Shown here: positions 25,639-33,575 of the stretch, piece after piece
How the letters are laid out: each line of letters starts with the position of its first letter
How positions within the stretch are numbered: the stretch's first letter is position 1
Translations under genes and position numbers: made by a program
Notes under the pieces: generated by a model
Told to the model about the DNA's origin: nothing
Database searches by the model: none
What the model saw: the letters and a program-made list of their open reading frames with translations, nothing else
NCBI GenBank assembly: GCA_023262325.1
Contig: JALRBS010000066.1
Span: 1-64,000 of the forward strand
Source: Ilumatobacteraceae bacterium
Lineage (GTDB): Bacteria > Actinomycetota > Acidimicrobiia > Acidimicrobiales > Ilumatobacteraceae
Direction of reading: 5' to 3'
Length of the DNA stretch: 64,000 bases

Positions 25639-27300
25639 ATGTCACAACTTATTGACGACGCGCCTGCATTCGCCCAACTTGGCGTGCCGGATTACATCTG
25701 TCGAGCGCTGGTGCGCCGCGGCATCACGGAGCCGTTCGAAATTCAAGCGCGAACGATCGACGACGTGCTCGCGGGGCGAGACGTCTGCGGTGCTGCGCCG
25801 ACCGGTTCGGGTAAGACGCTTGCATTTGGCATCCCGTTGGTAGCGGCGACGCCAAAAGCCCGTCCGCAACGGCCGCGTGCGCTGGTGCTCTCCCCCACCC
25901 GTGAACTCGCTGACCAGATCACCGCTGAGTTGAGCACGCTCTCAAACCGAACTCGCGTTGCATCGGTGTACGGCGGTGTCGGATATGGAAAGCAGATCGC
26001 CGCACTTCGCCAGGGCGTCGACATTCTCGTTGCATGTCCGGGACGACTCGAAGATTTGCTCGCAACCGATTCGCTTCGACTCAACGAGGTAGAGCGAGTT
26101 GTTATCGACGAGGCAGACCGTATGGCGGACATGGGTTTTCTCCCGGCTGTTCGCCGACTCCTCGACCTCACGACGTCGCGTCGTCAGACCGTGTTGTTCT
26201 CCGCAACACTTGATGGCGACGTCGCAGCAATTGTCAACGAGTACCTCAACGATCCTGTCCGCCATGAGGTCGTTCGGGACGAGATTGATGCGGTGACCGC
26301 AGATCACGTGTTTTGGTCATTACGACGAGAGGATCGCGTTACGCAACTTGCGGCGCTCACCAACTCGGTGTGGCCGGCCGTGGTGTTCACACGAACTCGC
26401 CACGGCGCCGATCGACTCGCAACGCAGCTTGAACGATCTGGGGTCACAACCGTCGCGATTCACGGTGGTCGCAGTCAACAGCAGCGAACCCGTTCGCTCA
26501 ATGACTTTACAAATGGACGTGTACAAGCCCTGATTGCTACCGACGTTGCTGCACGTGGACTTCACATCGACGATGTCGCGCTGGTTGTTCACTTTGATCC
26601 CCCCGAGGACCACAAGGCATACATCCACCGGTCGGGACGTACCGCCCGCGCCGGACGGGGCGGTGTGGTCGTGTCATTTATCGAGCCGAACGGTCACCGA
26701 GCGGCACGTCGCATGCAACGTGAAGTCGGAATTGAGGTTCAGATCACTGAGGTCGATATGGCAGTGCTCGGCGATCACGTTGATGGTGATCGTCCGCGCC
26801 CTGTGCCCAAGCCGGAAGTGCCAGTTCAGGATCGCCGGGCTCGCAAGCCACAGTCGAAGCGCAACCATGGTTCGGTGGACAACCGAAACGATCGTCAACC
26901 GAACGGTCGTGGTCGTGGTTCTGCTGATGACCGGCGACGTGGATCTACTGATGCTCGTGGCAGCGGTTCTGCCGATGACCGTGGTCGTGGTTCCGCTGAT
27001 GCTCGTGGTCGTGGTTCCGCTGATGCTCGTGGCCGGGGTTCTGCCGATACTCGGGGTCGTGGTTCTGCTGACGCTCGTGGTCGAGGTTCTGCGGATGACC
27101 GTGGTCGTGGTTCTGCTGAAGCTCGGGGTCGTGATTCTGCCGACCGTGGTAGCCATGGTCCGTCGAACGGCCGAAAGGCACGCCCGGCGAACGGACGGCG
27201 AGTTGCTGACGGGTCTGCGGGCTCGAGGCCTCGACGCTCGAGCAACGGTGGCGCCCGAGCGAAATCAGGTGGCGCGAAGCGCCGTTCGTACGCTCGCTAA
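25639..27300 (+). CDS. DEAD-box RNA helicase with C-terminal RG-rich repeats
   Basis: A 553-residue ATP-dependent RNA helicase. Core motifs in order: FAQLGVPDYICRAL (Q-motif region), APTGSGKTLAF (I), PTRELADQ (Ia), VIDEADRMADMGF (II, DEAD), FSATLDGDV (III), VFTRTRHGADRLA and IATDVAARGLHIDDV (V), HRSGRTARAGRGG (VI). The tail beyond residue 390 is basic and holds a 10-unit octapeptide repeat, like the RG-rich ends of RhlE/DeaD-type helicases that bind RNA. It probably acts in ribosome assembly or RNA decay. ATG 25639 follows GGAGA. Confidence 0.94.
   Translation: MSQLIDDAPAFAQLGVPDYICRALVRRGITEPFEIQARTIDDVLAGRDVCGAAPTGSGKTLAFGIPLVAATPKARPQRPRALVLSPTRELADQITAELSTLSNRTRVASVYGGVGYGKQIAALRQGVDILVACPGRLEDLLATDSLRLNEVERVVIDEADRMADMGFLPAVRRLLDLTTSRRQTVLFSATLDGDVAAIVNEYLNDPVRHEVVRDEIDAVTADHVFWSLRREDRVTQLAALTNSVWPAVVFTRTRHGADRLATQLERSGVTTVAIHGGRSQQQRTRSLNDFTNGRVQALIATDVAARGLHIDDVALVVHFDPPEDHKAYIHRSGRTARAGRGGVVVSFIEPNGHRAARRMQREVGIEVQITEVDMAVLGDHVDGDRPRPVPKPEVPVQDRRARKPQSKRNHGSVDNRNDRQPNGRGRGSADDRRRGSTDARGSGSADDRGRGSADARGRGSADARGRGSADTRGRGSADARGRGSADDRGRGSAEARGRDSADRGSHGPSNGRKARPANGRRVADGSAGSRPRRSSNGGARAKSGGAKRRSYAR
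26917..27156 (+). repeat. Ten tandem 24-bp repeats encoding GSAD(A/D/T)RGR
   Basis: Ten in-frame units of 24 bases encode variants of an octapeptide with consensus G-S-A-D-A/D/T-R-G-R, ending in a diverged DSADRGSH. Units 4-9 are nearly identical at base level, so copy number may vary by slippage or recombination. Confidence 0.9.
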
Positions 27301-27333
27301 TTCCCCGCCATCGCCACGCATTGAGCGGCGACG

Positions 27334-27339
27334 TAGTGT
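27334..27339 (+). promoter_or_regulatory. Putative -10 box TAGTGT for the SMP-30-like gene
   Basis: TAGTGT ends 6 nt before ATG 27346. Confidence 0.45.
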
Positions 27340-27345
27340 TGCCGC

Positions 27346-28194
27346 ATGGCCGATTGGGAACTTCTTGTTGATGGCGTCGATTTTGGTGAAGGTCCGCGGT
27401 GGCACGAGGGGCGTCTGTGGTATTCGGACTTCTTTCAGCGTGCCGTGTACTCGGTCGGGCTTGACGGTGACCGGCGAGTTGAAGTGGGAAATACCGATGA
27501 CCGCCCATCTGGTTTGGGGTGGTTGAGCGACGGCTCGTTGATCGCCGTGTTTATGACGCAGCGAAAGCTCATGCGACATATCGGCGGTGATGACTGGGAA
27601 GAATACGCCGACCTCTCGAAATTCGCTGCGTGGCACTGTAACGACATGGTGATCGATGAACGGGACGTCGCCTATGTGGGCAACTTCGGGTTCGACCTCG
27701 AAGGACGCGCATCGTTCGAGACGGCGAATCTCATCATCGTGCGTGCTGATCGAACCGTCGCGCTCGCTGCTGATGACATGAAATTCCCGAACGGCTCAGT
27801 TATCACACCCGATGGTGTAACGCTGATTGTCGGAGAGTCGTTCGGCGGTGATTACATCGCATTCACGATCCAACCTGATGGTTCCCTCACCGATCGACGT
27901 GTATGGGCGGAAATTCCAGGCACCGCGCCCGATGGCTGTGCGCTTGATGCTGATGGAGGCATCTGGTTCTCGGATGCCATTGGGTCGCAGGTTGTTCGAG
28001 TCAAGGAAGGTGGTGAGGTGACCGATCGGGTGCCGACGCCACAACCGACCTATGCGTGTGCGCTTGGTGGCGCTGACGGTACGACGCTGTTCGCACTCTG
28101 TGCCCCCGGCAGCCACCCCGATGAGGTCGCCGGACGCGGTGGCGGTGCAATTTACGCACGCTCTGTGATCTTCCCTGGCGCTGGGCGTCCGTAG
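27346..28194 (+). CDS. SMP-30/gluconolactonase-type beta-propeller hydrolase
   Basis: A 282-residue six-bladed propeller of the SMP-30/gluconolaconase/LRE family. FGEGPRWHEGRLWYSDFFQRAVYSV carries the metal-binding Glu near the N-terminus, HCNDMVIDERDVAYVGNFG the second metal region, and FPNGSVITPDGVTLIVGES and PDGCALDADGGIWFSDA the Asn and Asp ligands. It probably hydrolyses a lactone. The neighbouring TauD-type dioxygenase gene is convergent, which hints only loosely at a shared pathway. Confidence 0.88.
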   Translation: MADWELLVDGVDFGEGPRWHEGRLWYSDFFQRAVYSVGLDGDRRVEVGNTDDRPSGLGWLSDGSLIAVFMTQRKLMRHIGGDDWEEYADLSKFAAWHCNDMVIDERDVAYVGNFGFDLEGRASFETANLIIVRADRTVALAADDMKFPNGSVITPDGVTLIVGESFGGDYIAFTIQPDGSLTDRRVWAEIPGTAPDGCALDADGGIWFSDAIGSQVVRVKEGGEVTDRVPTPQPTYACALGGADGTTLFALCAPGSHPDEVAGRGGGAIYARSVIFPGAGRP

Positions 28195-28206
28195 CGACGA
28201 AGTCGT

Positions 28207-29046
28207 TCACACCGGCGGTTCGCCGGCCAAGGTAATTCTGAGCATCTCTCGGCGGTGGCCAAAGTAGTCATCGATCGCATAATGCTGCACGCATCGGTTG
28301 TCCCACATGGTGAGGCTCCCCTGCTGCCAGCGAACGCGACAGGAAAAGTCGATGCGGCGGCTGTGGTTAAACAGAAAATCAAGCAGCGCCTTGGCCTCGG
28401 CATCGTGCATGCCCTCGATGCCAATCGTGTAGACCTCATTGACAAAGAGCGACTTTCGACCGGTGATTGGATGCGTCCGAATAAGCGGATGACAGGTCGT
28501 GCGCAGGGCAGATTCGTCGCCGATGATCTCCATCGAACGTTGCGGGTTCGCTTGGCCAAAGGTGCCCTTCGGTCCGTACGACCTTCGCGCCGAGTGCACA
28601 CCTTGTAGTCCGCCGAGGAGTTGCTGCATTGGGGCAGACAGCGCCTCATACGCAAGTTCTTGGCTAATGAACGCGGTGTCGCCACCCGATGCTGGGATGT
28701 CAACGCCGTACAGCAATGTTGCGCTCGGTGGACTCGCTTGGAAACTCCAATCGCTATGCCAGCCGCTACCAAAGAGTGGGCCTTGCTCATCGGCACGTCG
28801 CAACAACCGCAAGACGTTCGGGTGACCATCGATCGGCGTGATGAACGGCGTGTCGCCAAATGTTCCGAATTGCAGCGCAAAGGCTTCGAATTGGTCAACA
28901 TCGAGCGACTGATCACGGAAGCACAACACGCTGTGATCGGCGAATGCCATTTCGATGTTGCGCAAGGTGACAACATCGAGTGGTTTCGAAAGGTCAACGT
29001 CGAAGACCTCGGCGCCAAGACGACCTGTCAGAGGAGTGACCTGCAT
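28207..29046 (-). CDS. TauD/TfdA-family Fe(II)/2-oxoglutarate dioxygenase
   Basis: A 279-residue dioxygenase. The facial triad is present: HSD in GSGWHSDWSFQASPPSATLLYG and the distal histidine in CVQHYAIDDYFGHRREMLRITLAGE, whose RR-x-M-x-R holds the 2-oxoglutarate-binding arginine. MWDNRCVQHYA is typical. It hydroxylates an organic substrate (taurine and aryloxyacetates are known for the family); the substrate here is unknown. Start at ATG 29046 is 6 nt behind TACCGT (minus strand 29053-29058). Confidence 0.88.
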   Translation of the reverse strand: MQVTPLTGRLGAEVFDVDLSKPLDVVTLRNIEMAFADHSVLCFRDQSLDVDQFEAFALQFGTFGDTPFITPIDGHPNVLRLLRRADEQGPLFGSGWHSDWSFQASPPSATLLYGVDIPASGGDTAFISQELAYEALSAPMQQLLGGLQGVHSARRSYGPKGTFGQANPQRSMEIIGDESALRTTCHPLIRTHPITGRKSLFVNEVYTIGIEGMHDAEAKALLDFLFNHSRRIDFSCRVRWQQGSLTMWDNRCVQHYAIDDYFGHRREMLRITLAGEPPV

Positions 29047-29052
29047 GAGACG

Positions 29053-29058
29053 ACGGTA
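29053..29058 (-). promoter_or_regulatory. Putative -10 box TACCGT for the TauD-like gene
   Basis: Minus-strand TACCGT ends 6 nt before ATG 29046. Confidence 0.5.
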
Positions 29059-29109
29059 ATACGACAGTGCTCATGTTTCGTGAAGCGGAGGATTTCGTTC
29101 TCGAATTCC

Positions 29110-29115
29110 TAGTGT
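29110..29115 (+). promoter_or_regulatory. Putative -10 box TAGTGT for the histidine phosphatase gene
   Basis: TAGTGT ends 6 nt before ATG 29122 and directly abuts GTG 29116, so the ATG is the better start. Confidence 0.5.
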
Positions 29116-29121
29116 GTGCGA

Positions 29122-29745
29122 ATGGAACTCGTGCTGATTCGCCATGCACTTCCCGTTCGTCGTGAACTCGAGACTGGTGCTGCAGATCCCGAGTTGTCCG
29201 CGGACGGTGTCCGTCAGGCGGTATTGCTTGCCGAATATCTTGCACTCGAGCAGATTGACGTCGTGTATTCGAGCCCGATGAGACGAGCACGTGAGACCGC
29301 TCAGCCTCTATGCGAGGTTCTTGGGCTTTCGATGCAGATTGAGCCCGATGTGGCGGAGTTCGATCAGCACTCTTCGGAGTACATTCCGATTGAGGAACTC
29401 AAAGCGTCCGGCGATCCACGCCTACGGGAGTTTCTGTTGGGTGAAGGGGAAGAATTCGACGACCGCGACGAGTTTCGTGCCCGAGTGCTGACGTCGATGC
29501 AGCGAATCGTGTCGAACCATTCCGGTCAACGGGTCGCCGTGGTCTGTCACGGCGGCGTCATCAATCTGTATGCCGGCGATGTGCTCGGGTTGGATGTTGA
29601 CGGTCCGGGCTTCTTCTATCCGAACTACACATCAATCACGCGTGTTGCTGCGTCTCGATCGGGCGTGCGTTCGATCATCACGTTGAATGAAACTTCCCAT
29701 TTGCGGCACACGGGGCTTCCGATGGGACTGTTTCAGCATGGTTAA
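29122..29745 (+). CDS. Histidine phosphatase (phosphoglycerate-mutase-like)
   Basis: A 207-residue branch-1 histidine phosphatase. MELVLIRHALPVRR carries the phosphorylated histidine (RHA instead of RHG), VVYSSPMRRARETAQPL the second arginine, and VAVVCHGGVINLYAG the second histidine. It removes phosphate from a small molecule or acts as a mutase; the substrate is not predictable. It is divergent from the dioxygenase gene. Confidence 0.87.
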   Translation: MELVLIRHALPVRRELETGAADPELSADGVRQAVLLAEYLALEQIDVVYSSPMRRARETAQPLCEVLGLSMQIEPDVAEFDQHSSEYIPIEELKASGDPRLREFLLGEGEEFDDRDEFRARVLTSMQRIVSNHSGQRVAVVCHGGVINLYAGDVLGLDVDGPGFFYPNYTSITRVAASRSGVRSIITLNETSHLRHTGLPMGLFQHG

Positions 29746-29748
29746 ACG

Positions 29749-30207
29749 CTACGGCAGCGCGCGCACAGTGATCTGCACCTCGCTTGCGCGTCGTTCACCG
29801 AAGCCGATGAACATCCGGTCGTTCATCCAGCTGTAGCGCTCGTCCGCGGTGCGGATGTGGATGAAGGTGCGGAAGTAGTACTCGCTCACGGGCACTGGTT
29901 CACCTTTGCTGAGTCGCTCAAGTACCTCAGGTGGGGCCGAGCGCAAACCTTCTGATCTCACTTCGAGTAATGCGCCGTCGTCGGTGCGCAGCATGTAGCG
30001 AGCAACAATTTCGAGTGTGCCGTTGGCGCGTATCCGCTGCCAATCGCTTCCGCCGTCGGCGATCGTGCCGTGACAGACCGGCCCTTCGAAGGTTCCGCCA
30101 GTGAATGGAATGACCCGAATCTCGCCGGCATTCGATGCACCGGTTGAGATCGGTGGTTGCACACCGACGTGAAAGACGAAAAGTGGTTCAGCAAACTGAA
30201 GGCTCAC
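29749..30207 (-). CDS. DUF3237 family protein
   Basis: A 152-residue protein matching DUF3237: AEPLFVFHVGVQPPISTG, IPFTGGTFEGPVCHGTIADGGSDWQ, ARYMLRTDDGALLEVRSEGLR and FRTFIHIRTADERYSWMNDRMFIGFGER. Function is unknown. GTG 30207 gives the usual family N-terminus; a GTG at 30267 would add 20 unsupported residues. No clear TANNNT box fits this start, which makes it tentative. Confidence 0.78.
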   Translation of the reverse strand: MSLQFAEPLFVFHVGVQPPISTGASNAGEIRVIPFTGGTFEGPVCHGTIADGGSDWQRIRANGTLEIVARYMLRTDDGALLEVRSEGLRSAPPEVLERLSKGEPVPVSEYYFRTFIHIRTADERYSWMNDRMFIGFGERRASEVQITVRALP

Positions 30208-30303
30208 AACAACAAGTGTGGTCGATAGCAGGCGATGTCGCCGTATTGCATCGCTCGATGTGCGCACGATCGTCCGATGAGTCCGCGCGGGATCGGGCAG
30301 GTA

Positions 30304-30309
30304 TACGGT
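30304..30309 (+). promoter_or_regulatory. Putative -10 box TACGGT for the NHL-repeat gene
   Basis: TACGGT ends 6 nt before ATG 30316 and favours it over a frame extension from 30235. Confidence 0.5.
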
Positions 30310-30315
30310 GCGGCC

Positions 30316-31848
30316 ATGTCACTTACACGTTCACGTTGGGCAGCAATTGGTGCAGCGGTAGCAGTCACGCTTGGTGGTGGCGGACTCATCGGAGTGTCCG
30401 CCGCGTCAGGAGACGCAAGTTCGTTTACCTCGGTCAGCCAAACTCGGGTGCTCGACACTCGTGGTGGGGCAAAAGTTTCGAATGAAACGATCGAGCTGCA
30501 GCTCGCTGGTGACGGCAAGGTCGCCCCTGCGGATTCAACCGCCGTCGCGATAAACGTGACGGTGACCGGTAGTGAAACCAAAGGCTATGTGTCAGTGTTT
30601 CCATGCACCGCAACAACGGATGATCGACCAGACACGTCGACGTTGAACTTCAATCCTGGGGTTGATCTTGCGAACTCGACAGTCGTCGAGATCGGGTCGA
30701 CCGGCAAGGTGTGTTTCTACGTGAAAGGCATCACGCATCTGCTCGCTGACGCACAGGGCTACTACACGAGAGCATCCTCGGGCGCCGACGGACAAGACGG
30801 TGCGGGTGGCTCGGCTGATGGTTCTGACTGCAGCACGGAGATCTATGCCGGAACAGTGTGGGCTAATTATGACGCGCGCGGTGAGTTCGTGACCTATTGC
30901 ATTTCGGAGGACGCCGGCGAGGTGACCACCGTTGCGGGTTCTGGTGCCCGGGGAACGGTGGACGGGGCTGGCGAACAAGCCCAGTTTGACTTTCCTGTCG
31001 GTGGTGACTTTGATGCCGATGGAAACCTTTATGTGGCTGACCTCTATGGGCACACGATTCGAAAAGTGACATCCGAAGGTGTGGTCACGACGCTCGCCGG
31101 AACTGCAGGGACCAGCGGGTCGGATGATGGAACCGGAACAGATGCCCGGTTTTACTACCCGAAGGACGTTGTTGTTGGCGCAGATGGAAACGTGTACGTA
31201 GCCAACTCGACTTCGATTCGAAAGGTGACACCCGATGGCGTCGTCACAACCTTCGTGACCATAGAAACCGGCGCCTACGGAATTGATGTTGATGGAGCGG
31301 GAAATCTTTACGTGCTTGGGGGTGCCAATGTTGTAAAGGTGACGGCACAGGGGGTTGCGACGACGCTCGCCGGCGGTAGCGAAGGGTTTACCGATGGGAC
31401 TGGCACGGACGCTCGGTTTCGCAACCCTTCCGGCCTTGCCGTTGACGCGACCGGAAACCTATACGTTGCAGATACTCAGAATTGCGTTATTCGAAAGGTG
31501 ACAGCTGATGGTGTCGTCACAACGCTCGCCGGCTCAGGAATCGCCGGCTTTGCTGACGGGACAGGAGCGACCGCGAAATTTGAATATCCGTCCGCCGTTG
31601 CTATTGGTATCGATGGCAACATCTATGTTGCCGAGTCCAATGGGTCCATTATTCGACGAGTAACACCCGCCGGTGAGGTGACCACAGTTGCAGGTCTCGC
31701 TGGAATGCAAGGAGACGACGACGGGGTCGGGCCCCTCGCGCGCTTCTCTATTCCGTCGGGGGTCGCCGTCGCTGCAAACGGAGACCTGTACGTGTCTGAC
31801 AGAAATAACAACAAAATTCGAAAGATCACGCTTCCGTCTTCGCCGTAG
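30316..31848 (+). CDS. Secreted NHL-repeat beta-propeller protein
   Basis: A 510-residue exported protein. A signal peptide covers about residues 1-32 (SRWAAIGAAVAVTLGGGGLIGVSAASG). Residues 40-155 form a beta-rich domain starting TRVLDTRGG, of a kind seen repeatedly in actinobacterial surface proteins. A Gly/Ser/Asp linker leads into six NHL repeats of about 54 residues, each with GVVTTLAG, DARF.YP and GNLYVADxxxxxIRKVT cores. NHL propellers usually bind proteins or polymers rather than catalyse. There is no sorting signal or membrane anchor at the C-terminus. Confidence 0.85.
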   Translation: MSLTRSRWAAIGAAVAVTLGGGGLIGVSAASGDASSFTSVSQTRVLDTRGGAKVSNETIELQLAGDGKVAPADSTAVAINVTVTGSETKGYVSVFPCTATTDDRPDTSTLNFNPGVDLANSTVVEIGSTGKVCFYVKGITHLLADAQGYYTRASSGADGQDGAGGSADGSDCSTEIYAGTVWANYDARGEFVTYCISEDAGEVTTVAGSGARGTVDGAGEQAQFDFPVGGDFDADGNLYVADLYGHTIRKVTSEGVVTTLAGTAGTSGSDDGTGTDARFYYPKDVVVGADGNVYVANSTSIRKVTPDGVVTTFVTIETGAYGIDVDGAGNLYVLGGANVVKVTAQGVATTLAGGSEGFTDGTGTDARFRNPSGLAVDATGNLYVADTQNCVIRKVTADGVVTTLAGSGIAGFADGTGATAKFEYPSAVAIGIDGNIYVAESNGSIIRRVTPAGEVTTVAGLAGMQGDDDGVGPLARFSIPSGVAVAANGDLYVSDRNNNKIRKITLPSSP

Positions 31849-31887
31849 CGCGAACCACTCCTTGGACTTCGACGCAACCGAGGGATT

Positions 31888-31908
31888 GTTTCACGACCAC
31901 CGTGAAAC
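31888..31908. terminator. Hairpin between the NHL gene and tRNA-Pro, possible bidirectional terminator
   Basis: GTTTCACG (31888-31895) pairs exactly with CGTGAAAC (31901-31908) over a 5-nt loop, between the two convergent transcription units. No long T-run follows on either strand, so termination strength is uncertain. Confidence 0.5.
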
Positions 31909-31920
31909 TACTCCCCGAGT

Positions 31921-31994
31921 CGGGCTGGCGAGATTCGAACTCGCGACCTCTTGTCCCCCAGACAAGCGCGCTAACCAAGCTGCGCCACAGCCCG
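31921..31994 (-). tRNA. tRNA-Pro (anticodon GGG)
   Basis: A 74-nt cloverleaf on the minus strand. The acceptor stem CGGGCTG pairs with CAGCCCG, the anticodon stem CTTGT/ACAAG encloses CTGGGGG with GGG as anticodon, and the T arm has GTTCGAATC. It reads CCC (and CCU) codons. The terminal CCA is not encoded. Confidence 0.96.
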
Positions 31995-32031
31995 TAACTA
32001 ACAGTGCGATGCTAACGGCACCTGGCACCCT

Positions 32032-32229
32032 TCAGACGAAGATGGCGATGATCCTCCACGAGAGATAGGCGATCAGCGCAACGACGAGCAATTTGAAATG
32101 CCATGGAGTTGTTTCGCTCTCCGTGCCATCGGATGGCTCCTCGATGACGGCGCCGCACTTCGGACACGACCCGTCGGCCGACATCGACGATGGAGTGAGA
32201 TATTTCGAACATTCCTCACACCACGGCAT
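32032..32229 (-). CDS. Small zinc-ribbon, single-membrane-span protein
   Basis: A 65-residue protein. Two cysteine pairs (CEEC at about 4-7 and CPKC at about 22-25) form a zinc ribbon. A transmembrane helix, FKLLVVALIAYLSWRIIAIFV, ends the chain. Its ATG is two bases after the stop of der, so it is the last gene of the DUF512-der operon. Function unknown. Confidence 0.75.
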   Translation of the reverse strand: MPWCEECSKYLTPSSMSADGSCPKCGAVIEEPSDGTESETTPWHFKLLVVALIAYLSWRIIAIFV

Positions 32230-32231
32230 CG

Positions 32232-33575
32232 TTAGCCCTGCTTCTTTCGTATCCGAAGTTTGATCGGTGTCGACCCGAAGCCGAATTCTTCTCGAATTCG
32301 CCGCTCGAGGTAGCGAACATGGTGGCCCGGCAATTCGCGGTTGACGAACAAGGTGAATGTGGGCGGGTCGGTTGCCCCTTGAACAGCGTAGAGCACTTTC
32401 GCTCCGCCACCCGCTGGTTGGGCCTGTTGTGCTGCCGCGATCACGCGGTTCACATCTTTTGTCGGCACACGTCGGTGGTATTGCTCGACGGCTTCGGTGA
32501 GCAACGGTCGCAACTTGTGCACGCCTTTGCCAGTGAGCGCCGAGATCGTGAGAATTGGCGCCTCGCCAACGAACGCGAGTTTGCGGCTCACCTCTGCTTT
32601 GCGTTGTGCCCGTACCTCAGCGTCGTCGATGAGTTCCCATTTATTGAGCAAAATGACAATCGGACAGCCTGCCGCATCTACACGCTCGGCAAGACGCTGA
32701 TCTTGTGCGGTGACGCCTTCGGTGGCATCGATGACGAGCAATGCAATGTCGGCCTCGTCAATTGCACGCAGAGCCCGAACCACCGAGTAATACTCGGCAC
32801 TGTCATCGACCTTTGAGCGACGACGCATACCGGCAGTGTCGACGAACACGATCGGTCCATCCTCGGTTTCGACCAGCGTGTCGATCGCGTCGCGTGTTGT
32901 TCCCGACATGTCATGAACGACAGAGCGGTCCTCGCCGACGAGCCGATTGAACAACGTTGATTTTCCGACATTTGGCCGTCCGACAATCGCCACACGTGGC
33001 GTGTCGGGCGCGAGTTCCGGCTCATCGTCGAGCCACGGAGCAACTTCTGGTTCTCGAAACGAGACCTTGTCGCCCAGCCGCTCGAGCACGACATCGAGCA
33101 GGTCACCCGCTCGCCGGCCATGGAGCGCACTCACCGGTACAGGGTCGCCGAGCCCAAATGAGAGGAAATCCCACATCTCGCGCTCACGAAGGTCGTTGTC
33201 AGCCTTGTTGGCAACGACGAGCACTTCGATTCCGCTTCTCCTCAGCCATGCAGCAATCTCATCGTCTTGACTCACGCTGCCAACGCTCGCGTCGACGACC
33301 ATCAGCACCAGATCAGCGGTGGAAACCGCCAATTCGACCTGACGGCTCACCTTCTCGTCAAGGGCATCTCCCCCGGGCATCCAGCCACCGGTATCGACGA
33401 TGCGGAACGGAACACCGAGCCATTCGGCTTCATGCTCCTTGCGGTCACGAGTGATGCCTGGTCGGTCTTCGGTGATCGCGACCTGTTCTCCCGCGATGCG
33501 ATTGAACAGTGTCGACTTTCCGACGTTTGGGCGCCCGACGATCACCACTGTCGCGAGTTGGGGTGCTTCGCTCAT
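32232..33575 (-). CDS. der: Ribosome-assembly GTPase Der (EngA)
   Basis: A 447-residue protein with two tandem GTPase domains and a KH-like C-terminal domain. Each GTPase domain has its P-loop (GRPNVGKSTLFNRI at about 14-27 and GRPNVGKSTLFNRL at about 192-205), DTGG or DTAG, and NKAD or NKWE. The C-terminus (PTFTLFVNREL, then YLERRIREEFGFGSTPIKLRIRKKQG) is typical. Der acts in 50S subunit maturation. Start ATG 33575 overlaps the stop of the DUF512 gene by four bases. Confidence 0.97.
   Translation of the reverse strand: MSEAPQLATVVIVGRPNVGKSTLFNRIAGEQVAITEDRPGITRDRKEHEAEWLGVPFRIVDTGGWMPGGDALDEKVSRQVELAVSTADLVLMVVDASVGSVSQDDEIAAWLRRSGIEVLVVANKADNDLREREMWDFLSFGLGDPVPVSALHGRRAGDLLDVVLERLGDKVSFREPEVAPWLDDEPELAPDTPRVAIVGRPNVGKSTLFNRLVGEDRSVVHDMSGTTRDAIDTLVETEDGPIVFVDTAGMRRRSKVDDSAEYYSVVRALRAIDEADIALLVIDATEGVTAQDQRLAERVDAAGCPIVILLNKWELIDDAEVRAQRKAEVSRKLAFVGEAPILTISALTGKGVHKLRPLLTEAVEQYHRRVPTKDVNRVIAAAQQAQPAGGGAKVLYAVQGATDPPTFTLFVNRELPGHHVRYLERRIREEFGFGSTPIKLRIRKKQG

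Noticed and set aside
26917-27156. Possible CRISPR array
   Set aside because: Units are contiguous 24-base in-frame codon repeats without spacers, inside a helicase gene.
26534-27526. Long plus-strand frame overlapping the helicase repeats and SMP-30 gene
   Set aside because: Repeat-derived Val/Leu-rich translation in another frame of the helicase gene; no homology.
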